From positions 186,001 through 250,000 of the forward strand of contig CAXBJB010000001.1 in the NCBI GenBank assembly GCA_963976055.1: a stretch of 64,000 nucleotides of DNA, read 5' to 3'. Position numbers and translations under genes: made by a program. The notes under the pieces were generated by a model. That model had not been told where the DNA came from, did not search any database, and worked only from the letters and a program-made list of their open reading frames with translations. Within the stretch, counting starts at the first letter, position 1. Each line of letters starts with the position of its first letter. Below, one piece after another: positions 31,654 through 39,035 of the stretch. The DNA comes from UBA1479 sp963976055 (GTDB taxonomy: Bacteria; Pseudomonadota; Alphaproteobacteria; Rhodospirillales; Casp-alpha2).

Positions 31654-33291
31654 ATGCAACGCTTCACCACCTTCGCGCTTTTCGTGCTCGCCACGCCCGT
31701 GCTTATCGGGCTCGCCTTCTTCCATCACTGGGTCATTCCCATCGCCGCGGTCGCCGCCGCCTTGGCGGCGCTGGGGGTATGGGACCTGTGCCAGACGCGC
31801 CATGCGATCATGCGCAACTATCCGGTGATCGGCCACATGCGCTGGCTGTTCGAGGGCATCCGCCCGGAAATCCGCCAGTACCTGATCGAAAGCGACCAGG
31901 ACGAGCAGCCGTTTTCGCGCGAGCAGCGCTCCCTCGTCTATCAGCGCGCCAAGGGGGTCGAGGACAAGCGCCCGTTCGGCACGCGCGAAGACGTCTACGC
32001 CCCCGGGTTCGCCTGGCTGACCCATTCGGTCAACGCCAAGCACATCGACGATCACGATTTCCGCGTGCGCATCGGCGGGCCCGACTGCAAGCAGCCCTAT
32101 GACGCCTCGCTCTACAACATCTCGGCCATGAGCTTCGGCGCGCTCAGCGCCAACGCGATCCAGGCGCTCAACACCGGGGCCAGGCTCGGCGGCTTCGCCC
32201 ACGACACGGGCGAGGGCGGCATTTCGCGCTATCACCGCCAGGGCGGCGGCGATCTGATCTACGAAATCGGCTCCGGCTATTTCGGCTGCCGCGCCGACGA
32301 CGGGTCGTTCAGCCCCGAACGCTTCAAGGAACAGGCGGCGTCGGACCAGATCAAAATGATCGAGGTCAAGCTGTCCCAGGGGGCCAAGCCCGGCCACGGC
32401 GGCGTGCTGCCGGCGGCCAAGGTGACGCCGGAAATTTCGGAAGCGCGCGGCGTGCCCATGGGCCAGGACTGCGTGTCGCCGGCCGGCCATTCGGCCTTTA
32501 CCACGCCCATCGAGTTCATGGAGTTCCTGGGCCAACTGCGCGAGCTGTCGGGTGGCAAGCCGGTGGGGTTCAAGCTGTGCATCGGCCACCGGCGCGAATT
32601 CATGTGCATGGTCAAGGCCATGCTGGAAACCGGCATCGTGCCCGACTTCATCGTCGTCGACGGCACCGAGGGCGGCACCGGGGCAGCACCTTTGGAATTC
32701 ACCAACCACATCGGCACGCCGATGATCGAGGGCCTGACCTTCGTGCACAATACCCTGCGGGGGGCGGGCATCCGCGACCGCGTGCGCATCGGGGCGGCGA
32801 GCAAGCTGGTCACCGCCTTCGACATTTCCCGCGCCCTGGCGCTGGGGGCGGACTGGTGCAATTCGGCGCGGGGCTTCATGTTTTCCATCGGCTGCATCCA
32901 GGCCCAGGCCTGCCACACCAACGCCTGCCCGACCGGCGTGGCGACGCAGGACCCGTTGCGCCAGCGCGCGCTCAACGTCGATGACAAGGCCCACCGCGTG
33001 GCGCGGTTCCACGCCAACACGCTGCGCGCCGTGGCCGACATGGTGGGGGCGGCGGGGCTCGACAGCCCGGCCGAACTGCACCCCAAGCATTTCAACGTGC
33101 GCCAGAACAGCGGCGAGACCGTTGCCGGCGACGTCGCCTATCCGGAATGGCCCGTGGGCGGGCTGCTCGACGGCACCTGCGATCCCGAACAGATGGTGCG
33201 CTGGTCGAAGGCGCGGGCCGATACGTTCCGCGAAGTCGGCGGCGAGCGGCGCGGCAAGGCCCGCCGTCAGGCCGGGGCCGACGCGGCCTAG
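31654..33291 (+). CDS. FMN-binding glutamate-synthase-family protein, membrane anchored
   Basis: A 545-residue protein with two N-terminal membrane helices (about 5-22 and 27-45) followed by the FMN/iron-sulfur domain of glutamate synthase. SAMSFGALSANAIQALNTGA, GEGGISRYH, KLSQGAKPGHGG and VVDGTEGGTGAAP form the FMN barrel, and the 3Fe-4S cysteines are in GCIQAQACHTNACPTGVAT. The glutaminase domain of real GltB is absent. Such GltS-like proteins are widespread and of uncertain function, possibly membrane oxidoreductases. Its stop overlaps the stop of the convergent dioxygenase gene at a shared CTAG (33288-33291). Confidence 0.88.
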   Translation: MQRFTTFALFVLATPVLIGLAFFHHWVIPIAAVAAALAALGVWDLCQTRHAIMRNYPVIGHMRWLFEGIRPEIRQYLIESDQDEQPFSREQRSLVYQRAKGVEDKRPFGTREDVYAPGFAWLTHSVNAKHIDDHDFRVRIGGPDCKQPYDASLYNISAMSFGALSANAIQALNTGARLGGFAHDTGEGGISRYHRQGGGDLIYEIGSGYFGCRADDGSFSPERFKEQAASDQIKMIEVKLSQGAKPGHGGVLPAAKVTPEISEARGVPMGQDCVSPAGHSAFTTPIEFMEFLGQLRELSGGKPVGFKLCIGHRREFMCMVKAMLETGIVPDFIVVDGTEGGTGAAPLEFTNHIGTPMIEGLTFVHNTLRGAGIRDRVRIGAASKLVTAFDISRALALGADWCNSARGFMFSIGCIQAQACHTNACPTGVATQDPLRQRALNVDDKAHRVARFHANTLRAVADMVGAAGLDSPAELHPKHFNVRQNSGETVAGDVAYPEWPVGGLLDGTCDPEQMVRWSKARADTFREVGGERRGKARRQAGADAA

Positions 33292-34403
33292 GACGCCAGC
33301 CGGTTGGGAATGAAGCGCTCCCTGGCGGGGGCCGGCATGCCCAGGTCGGCGGCTTGCCGGGTTTCGAATGCCAGGCGCTCGTCGTCGTATTCATGGCCGC
33401 GGATGCCGCCGCGCACGGTGCCCGGTTCGATCGAGCGGAAATAGCCGCCCCAGCTTTCCGGCAGGCGCAGAGAATTCGGCGTCGCCAGCCACAGGCGGTA
33501 GAGCAGGCGTTGGCGGCCTTCTTCCTCGAAATCCTCGAACGGGGTGCGCGAATGCAGCATCACGTGGTTGTTCATGATCTGCAGGTCGCCGGGCTCCAGC
33601 CACATGGTGAACATGACGTCCGGGCGGCGCAGGATCTCGTCCAGCAGGTCCGTGCATTCCTTCTGCGCGTCGGTCAGTTGCGGCACGCCCGCGATGTCCT
33701 GGGCCGTGCGCACGCGGTTGCGGTTCCACTTGCCGAACATGTGGCCCTCGGCCATGTCGTAGAGCGGCTGGCCGTAATAGGGGCCCTCGTCGGGCGCCTG
33801 TTCCGTGTTGCGCGAGAAATAGAACGGCTGGCAGGCGATTTCGGCCAGATCCGGGCGTTCGGCCCGCAGGATGTTCCAGGCGGTGATGCTGGACGACACC
33901 ATGCTCTGGCCGCCCGACTTCGCCTTGTTGAAACAGGCCAGGGTGACCAGATCGCAGCCGTCCGTGTGGAAATCCAACCCGGCGTTGGAATTGTAGCCGC
34001 GCCCGTTGGCGGCGCGGTAGGTATGGCCGACGGCGCGGACCTCGGAAATGTACTGTGACTTGATGCCCTGGGGCCGGGCGACGCCGAAGTGCAGGCCGAT
34101 GGCCCAGTTCATGAAGCGGAATTCCTGTTCCGTGACCTCGTCGCGGGGCAGGCCCTTGACCAGGGCGATGCCGCGGCCCGCATGGGCCTCCATCATGGCG
34201 GCGGCGATGACGTCTCCGGCCGGGCCCAGGTCGATGTCCCGGCCCCGATAGTCGAACAGCGGGCGGTCGGCGTCGAAGGCGGCCTTGACGGCGCCGGCAA
34301 GCTCAGCACGAGCCGCGTTATCGAGCCGGAACACCCAGCTTTTGTCCTGTTCGATTTCGGAAACCCGCCAGGCGGCGGGGCTGTCGACGTGGGGAAAGGT
34401 CAT
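33288..34403 (-). CDS. TauD/TfdA-family Fe(II)/2-oxoglutarate dioxygenase
   Basis: A 371-residue dioxygenase, long for TauD and closer to gamma-butyrobetaine-hydroxylase-like enzymes. The iron triad is HTD in GLDFHTDGCDLVTLACF plus a late histidine in NNHVMLHSRTPFED, with the oxoglutarate-binding arginine expected in RRLLYRLWL-type sequence (here RQRLLYRLWLA). Start chosen at ATG 34403, eight bases after AGGAG. It is divergent from a LysR gene, which probably regulates it. A second TauD-type gene lies beyond the regulator. The substrate is unknown. Confidence 0.86.
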   Translation of the reverse strand: MTFPHVDSPAAWRVSEIEQDKSWVFRLDNAARAELAGAVKAAFDADRPLFDYRGRDIDLGPAGDVIAAAMMEAHAGRGIALVKGLPRDEVTEQEFRFMNWAIGLHFGVARPQGIKSQYISEVRAVGHTYRAANGRGYNSNAGLDFHTDGCDLVTLACFNKAKSGGQSMVSSSITAWNILRAERPDLAEIACQPFYFSRNTEQAPDEGPYYGQPLYDMAEGHMFGKWNRNRVRTAQDIAGVPQLTDAQKECTDLLDEILRRPDVMFTMWLEPGDLQIMNNHVMLHSRTPFEDFEEEGRQRLLYRLWLATPNSLRLPESWGGYFRSIEPGTVRGGIRGHEYDDERLAFETRQAADLGMPAPARERFIPNRLAS

Positions 34404-34474
34404 CGCAAAGGCTCCTGAAGCGGCGGGGCCGTCAGCACCCCGGTGAGAACGCGGCCAATCTATCGGCAATGTCA

Positions 34475-34503
34475 TTGAAAGAAAAATACGATGATTATAT
34501 AAA
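34475..34503 (+). promoter_or_regulatory. Promoter of the LysR gene in the AT-rich divergent region
   Basis: TTGAAA (34475-34480), a 17-bp spacer and TATAAA (34498-34503) form a good sigma-70 promoter. It predicts a start only a few bases before the LysR ATG, so the leader would be nearly absent. The surrounding 34480-34516 is unusually AT-rich and contains ATTAT/ATAAT-type half-sites suited to LysR binding. Confidence 0.4.
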
Positions 34504-34516
34504 CTGATACAATATT

Positions 34517-35413
34517 ATGATTAATCTTTCGCCCGCCGATCTGGACGCCTTCGTCGCCGTCGCCGAAACCGGAAGCTTCCGGCAGGCGGCGCAGACGCTC
34601 GGCGTGTCGCAGCCGACGATCTCTGCCCGTATCCGCCATCTGGAGGCCGTGTTGGGCCTGCGCCTGTTCCACCGCACCACGCGGCGGGTGGTCATCACCG
34701 ACGCCGGCGAACGCCTGCGCGGGCGGGTTGAGCGGATGATTTTGGAAACCCGCGCGCTCCTCCGTGAATTCCGCGAGGAAGCCCAGCTTCAGCGTGGTCG
34801 GGTCACGGTCGGGGCCTCGCCCTCGGCGGCGGCGGCCTTCCTACCCAGGGTGATCGGTGAGTTCCAGCGCCGCCACCCGGGGGTCGAGGTCGTGCTGTAT
34901 GACGACTTCTTCGGCCAGGTCATGGACCGGGTCAGCCGGGGCGACGTGGACATCGCGGTCTCCCCCTTCGTCGGCGACGAGACGCCGTTTATCGTCGAGC
35001 CCCTGCTGACCGACACGGTCATGCTGGCGGTGCGGGAAGACCACCCCCTGGCCGCGCGCGATGCCGTGACCCTGGCCGAGATCGGCGCCGAACGCCTGAT
35101 CTCCATGCCGCCGGAATCCGCCGCCTGGGCCTATACCCGCCGCGCGTTCGAGGGGGCGGGGGTCGACTACGCACCCGTGTTCATGACCCGCTATGCGCTG
35201 ACCCTGGTCTCTCTGGTCAAGCAGGGGGTGGGGGTCGGCTTGGTCGCCGGCATGGTCGCCCGGGTGCTCGATATGACGGGGTTGAAGCTGCTGCCCGTGG
35301 CCGATGCGGACCTGACGCGGCGGGTCTCGGTGATCCGGGCCCGCGACCGCGCCGTCAGCCCGACGGCCGAGGCGTTCTGCGACCTGCTGCGCCAGACGGC
35401 CAAGCGGCTTTAG
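34517..35413 (+). CDS. LysR-family transcriptional regulator
   Basis: A 298-residue LysR regulator: N-terminal helix-turn-helix (LDAFVAVAETGSFRQAAQTLGVSQPTISARIRHLEAVLG, residues about 6-45), a linker helix, and a periplasmic-binding-type effector domain (about 90-295). It is divergent from a TauD-type dioxygenase gene 113 bp away and is convergent with a second one. LysR proteins usually activate the divergent gene with a small-molecule inducer, here probably that enzyme's substrate or product. Confidence 0.92.
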   Translation: MINLSPADLDAFVAVAETGSFRQAAQTLGVSQPTISARIRHLEAVLGLRLFHRTTRRVVITDAGERLRGRVERMILETRALLREFREEAQLQRGRVTVGASPSAAAAFLPRVIGEFQRRHPGVEVVLYDDFFGQVMDRVSRGDVDIAVSPFVGDETPFIVEPLLTDTVMLAVREDHPLAARDAVTLAEIGAERLISMPPESAAWAYTRRAFEGAGVDYAPVFMTRYALTLVSLVKQGVGVGLVAGMVARVLDMTGLKLLPVADADLTRRVSVIRARDRAVSPTAEAFCDLLRQTAKRL

Positions 35414-35525
35414 CCCCCTTACCCTGTCCCTTTCCCCCGTGCCGGGGGCGAGGGGACTCCCGCCGATAGGCCCGGACTATATTTACCCTCTCCCCCTTGG
35501 GGGAGAGGGCTGGGTGAGGGGGGCG
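35414..35525. repeat. CCCTCTCCCCC-type palindromic repeats
   Basis: A near-perfect hairpin CCCTCTCCCCC-TT-GGGGGAGAGGG (35486-35509) flanked by CCCTGTCCC and GGGTGAGGGGGG blocks. It matches the element at 9914-9958. Located between convergent genes, so it may double as a terminator. Confidence 0.6.
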
Positions 35526-35561
35526 CAACGCTGAAGGTGTGAGTGGGAGGCATATCCGCGC

Positions 35562-36419
35562 CTAAACCGGCACCGGACCCCGGATGGTGGTGCGCCACAT
35601 CAGGCGGCGCTGCGGCTGGTCGTAATCCAGGATCGCCTTGTGCTGCACCGTACAGTTGTCCCACACAACCAACTGGTCGACCTGCCATTGGTGGCGGTAG
35701 ACGAACTCCGGGCGCACCACATGTTCGGAAAGCGCGTTGATCAGATTGCGCGCCTGATGCGGGTCCATGCCGACGATGCCGGTGCAGTCGTCGTGGTTGA
35801 CGTAAAGGCTTTCCCGGCCCGTGCGGGGATGGCGACGCACGATGGGATGGTCCACGGGCGGGTATTGGGCGATGGCCTCCGCGCTGGGCTTCACCGGGCG
35901 CTTGCGGCCCTGGAAATCGAACACGGCGCGCTTGCCGCGCAGGAACGTCTTCATTTCGTCGGGCAGGGCGTCGAACGCGGCGGCCGTGTTGGCGAAACCC
36001 GTGTCGCCCAGGGTCAGGCCGTGCAGCACCGGCACCTCGCGGGCGTACAGCATGGTCGCCAGCGCCGGGTTCATCGCGTAGCACATGTCCGAATGCCATT
36101 CCTCGCCGGCGCGGGCGGAGCCGACCGGCTTGCCGTCCACGGTGACGTTGGAGATGACATAAAGTTCGGGGCTGCCGCCAAGGCCGTAGCGGGCGGCGTT
36201 GTGGTTGATTTCCACGGGCCCGAAGATGCGGCTGAAAGTGACCTGCTGTTCCGGCGTCAGGTGCTGGTCGGGAAACACCAGGATGCCGTGAATGCCGAGG
36301 GCCTCGGTGATCGCTTCTGCCGTCGTGCCGTCCAGGGGCTCGGCAAGGTCAATGCCGGTGACTTGGGCCCCCACGGCGGCGTCCAGCGGTTCCACCGACA
36401 TTTGTGCGTGGTCGAGCAT
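35562..36419 (-). CDS. TauD/TfdA-family dioxygenase
   Basis: A 285-residue Fe(II)/2-oxoglutarate dioxygenase of the taurine/2,4-D type, normal length. The first iron ligands are H-x-D in EEWHSDMCY; the distal histidine is in VWDNCTVQHKAILDY; the oxoglutarate arginine is in RLMWRTTIRG. It would hydroxylate, and thereby cleave, a sulfonate, aryloxy acid or similar compound. Start at ATG 36419 behind GGGAGGA. It is convergent with the LysR gene. Whether it shares a substrate pathway with the other dioxygenase is unknown. Confidence 0.9.
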   Translation of the reverse strand: MLDHAQMSVEPLDAAVGAQVTGIDLAEPLDGTTAEAITEALGIHGILVFPDQHLTPEQQVTFSRIFGPVEINHNAARYGLGGSPELYVISNVTVDGKPVGSARAGEEWHSDMCYAMNPALATMLYAREVPVLHGLTLGDTGFANTAAAFDALPDEMKTFLRGKRAVFDFQGRKRPVKPSAEAIAQYPPVDHPIVRRHPRTGRESLYVNHDDCTGIVGMDPHQARNLINALSEHVVRPEFVYRHQWQVDQLVVWDNCTVQHKAILDYDQPQRRLMWRTTIRGPVPV

Positions 36420-36727
36420 GGGGATCCTCCCAGAACCAGAGTCCGACGCGGATAGCCGCATCCGTGTGTTGAATGATAGGGCGCATTTCCCGGTGCCGCC
36501 ACTGACGAAACCTCATGGCGGGTTCGAGTTTTTCTAAGCCCCATGGGGAATTTCGGTCTGGACTTTGGACCTATTGCCGGGACATGCGAAACAACGTTAA
36601 CTGAACCCGGTTTTATGTGCTTATTCCTCAACCCGCCGTTACGAAACATTTGCATGTCCGGTTTGTTCCCCGACCCAGATCCCCATCGGTATGATGTGCT
36701 CCCCGAGGCGACGGGCCCCGACCTGAC
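36420..36727. other. Intergenic region between divergent dioxygenase and PAS genes
   Basis: About 308 bp with no convincing reading frame. It must hold both promoters; I could not pick a single confident -35/-10 pair or operator. Confidence 0.5.
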
Positions 36728-37177
36728 ATGAGAGGGTGTATTTCAGGGGCGCTCCATGCCTATTGGCGCAGTCTGGACAACGGCGCGGGGACACCCCGCG
36801 CACGCGATTTTTTGCCCATGGATGTCTACAGGCTGGCGCCCAGCCTGCTGCTGCTCGACGTTGTGCGCGATGACGATGGCCGGCTCCGCCACAAGTACCG
36901 CTATGTCGGCACGAGGATCGTCGAGTATCGGCGGTTGCGCGGTCTCGGCGACCACACGGGCATGTTCGTAGATGCGGCGCCCCGCTACTATTCCGGGGCC
37001 CAGCTCAGAGATTCCTATGACCTGTGCACGGAACAGGCCGTGCCCATGCTGACCACCGGGATATGGCAGGGGTCCGGCGCTGCCGGAGGGTTCGAGCGCC
37101 TGGTCCTGCCGTTGTTCGGCGATGACGGGGCTGTCAGCCGTCTGGCCGCCTGCGTCGATCGGTTCGAGGTGGAATAG
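36728..37177 (+). CDS. PAS_5-type small PAS protein
   Basis: A 149-residue stand-alone PAS-like protein of the alphaproteobacterial PAS_5 group. LHAYWRSLDNGAGTPRARDFLPMDVYRLAPSLLL is the typical family N terminus, followed by YRYVGTRIVEYRRLRGLG and a C-terminal beta region LVLPLFGDDGAVSRLAACVDRF. It has no output domain. These proteins are thought to be sensory or adaptor modules of unknown ligand. Its 3' end overlaps the convergent hydrolase gene by 44 bp. Confidence 0.8.
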   Translation: MRGCISGALHAYWRSLDNGAGTPRARDFLPMDVYRLAPSLLLLDVVRDDDGRLRHKYRYVGTRIVEYRRLRGLGDHTGMFVDAAPRYYSGAQLRDSYDLCTEQAVPMLTTGIWQGSGAAGGFERLVLPLFGDDGAVSRLAACVDRFEVE

Positions 37178-38042
37178 CCGGGCTCTGGGCGGCGAAACGC
37201 GCCTGGAAAAACCTTATGATGCGGTCGGCGGCCAGGTCCGGTGCTTCCCAGGCGACGAAATGCCCGGCACCGGGGGCCTGTCCCAACTGAATATCGGTGA
37301 ACACGCCCGTCAGGGTTTCCTGCCACTCGGCGCGCAGGATCGGGTCGGCCGCTCCCCATAGCGAATAGGCGGGGATGTTGATCGGCGAGGCGTCTTCGCC
37401 GCCTGCCGCCATGGCTTTCAGGCGCCGCTCGTTGGCGCAGGCGTACCAACGGAACCCGCCGGCCAGGTTGCCGGGTTTGAGGAAATTATCCACCCATTCC
37501 TCCAGATCGGCCGCGTCGAAAGCATCGGGCGATCCCGCCCAATGGCCGAGGAAATGGCGGAAATAGGCGCGGCAGCTTTCGCGCGACGCGCCGACCAGTT
37601 CAAGGGCGAGCGGCAGTTGATGGAACGACTGATACCAGATTTCCCGCACCTGCTGGCCCTGGACCCAGCGCGGGCCGATGCCGAAGTGCGGGCAGTCGAA
37701 AAAGAACAGGCCGGCTAGGCGCTCGGGGTGTATCCGCGCATAGTCCTGGGCGAGGAACCCGCCGATGTCATGGCAGACGATGCCGAAGCGCTCCAGCCCC
37801 AGGCCGTCGGCCAGGGCCTCGATATCGGCAACGTAGTGGGCGACGTCTTTTGCCTCCGCCCCCCGGCTGTCGCCGAAATTGCGCAGGTCCGGGGCGATGA
37901 CGTCGAAGGTCTCGGCCAGGACGGGCAGGTTCCTGCTCCACACGCCCGACCATTCGGGCCAACCATGCAGCAAGATCAAGGGCGGGCCGCTGCCCTGGCG
38001 CAGGTAATGAAGGCGCAGATCGGGAAGGTCGAGGAAATTCAT
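37134..38042 (-). CDS. Alpha/beta hydrolase, epoxide-hydrolase/haloalkane-dehalogenase type
   Basis: A 302-residue alpha/beta hydrolase. ILLHGWPEWSGVW gives the oxyanion-hole HGWP, the nucleophile elbow VCHDIGGFLAQDYA carries an aspartate as in epoxide hydrolases and dehalogenases, and a late histidine is in GAGHFVAWEAP. An aspartate nucleophile excludes simple serine esterases. The cap domain (about 135-215) is tryptophan-rich. Substrate unknown; epoxides or halo acids are the family norm. It overlaps the PAS gene tail-to-tail by 44 bp. Confidence 0.88.
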   Translation of the reverse strand: MNFLDLPDLRLHYLRQGSGPPLILLHGWPEWSGVWSRNLPVLAETFDVIAPDLRNFGDSRGAEAKDVAHYVADIEALADGLGLERFGIVCHDIGGFLAQDYARIHPERLAGLFFFDCPHFGIGPRWVQGQQVREIWYQSFHQLPLALELVGASRESCRAYFRHFLGHWAGSPDAFDAADLEEWVDNFLKPGNLAGGFRWYACANERRLKAMAAGGEDASPINIPAYSLWGAADPILRAEWQETLTGVFTDIQLGQAPGAGHFVAWEAPDLAADRIIRFFQARFAAQSPAIPPRTDRRRRPDG

Positions 38043-38086
38043 GGCTATACGTCTGCTCTACCAGTCAGAGGGTGAGGGCCCGCCGG

Positions 38087-39019
38087 TCAGCGCGAGCGCA
38101 CGGTGATGGCGATGTTGTCCTGGTAGGTGCCGGGCGCCGCGCCCGCAAGGTTGCCGATGGTGGCGGTAAGGGTATAGCGGTCGCCGTCGATGGTGGTGGG
38201 CGACCCGCCCAGTGCCACGGTGACGCGTCCCGACGTCAGATCCACCGCGGCACCGTTGAGGGCGAAGGCATACGGCACTTCGCCATGGCCGCTGGTCCGC
38301 GCCATGACGCCTTTGTTGTCGGATCGGAACATCACCTCGTAATCCACGTTGCCGCGGACCAGCAGGTCGATCTCACGCATGTCGCCCGCGTGCAGGGCGC
38401 CGAAGGCCATGGTGCGCGACTTGGCGAAGGGGTCGAACGGCGCGCCGCAGCCGACGACGCACATCTGCAGCGTGTTCTTGACCACGCCCTCGACCGAGAA
38501 CGAGGACTGGTCGCGCTGGGTATAGGAAGACAGCGTGCCTTCGTACAGGCGCACGGTAATGTTGTCCCAATAGTCGCCCGCCTTCACCATCTGGCCGGGC
38601 GGCAGGACGAAGTAATAGGAATGCTCCTGCGTTTCCGCATCGGTGGTGGTGAAGGTGCCGGCCAGAACCTCGGACGACGTCGCCTCGGGAATCTGCTTCA
38701 GCACATTCGACTTCGACGGCGTATCGTACAGTTGATAATGAAGGTCCGCCGTTCCCGGCCCGCTGAGGGCACGGTCGTAGGAACCCGACTGACCCTGGGA
38801 GAAAGTCAGGAAATAGGAACAGGCGTCGCTTTTGCTGTGACGCACGCGCACGAAGACGGTCTGTCCCGTCTCTCCCGTTGCGAACACGTCGTAGCCGTTG
38901 CCGCCGCGGAAGGTGATGTTGCTCAGGTTGCGCAGATGCATGTCGCAGAATGCCTGGGCCGGCAGGGGCAGCAGGCAGAGGATCAGGACGGCGGCGGCGG
39001 CAAGGAAGCGAAGGCGCAT
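38087..39019 (-). CDS. Archaic chaperone-usher pilus tip adhesin (CsuE-like)
   Basis: A 310-residue exported protein with a signal peptide (residues 1-23, AAAAVLILCLLPLPAQA) and two spore-coat-U-type Ig-like domains, an N-terminal receptor-like domain (about 25-165) and a C-terminal pilin domain (about 175-310, ending DNIAITVRSR). Two-domain SCPU proteins at the end of such loci are the tip adhesins of archaic pili. Paired cysteines (C25/C67 and a CVVGC region) suit disulfides. It is the last gene of the pilus operon, 16 bp after the usher. Confidence 0.82.
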   Translation of the reverse strand: MRLRFLAAAAVLILCLLPLPAQAFCDMHLRNLSNITFRGGNGYDVFATGETGQTVFVRVRHSKSDACSYFLTFSQGQSGSYDRALSGPGTADLHYQLYDTPSKSNVLKQIPEATSSEVLAGTFTTTDAETQEHSYYFVLPPGQMVKAGDYWDNITVRLYEGTLSSYTQRDQSSFSVEGVVKNTLQMCVVGCGAPFDPFAKSRTMAFGALHAGDMREIDLLVRGNVDYEVMFRSDNKGVMARTSGHGEVPYAFALNGAAVDLTSGRVTVALGGSPTTIDGDRYTLTATIGNLAGAAPGTYQDNIAITVRSR

Positions 39020-39035
39020 GTGGACCTCGATGTCG

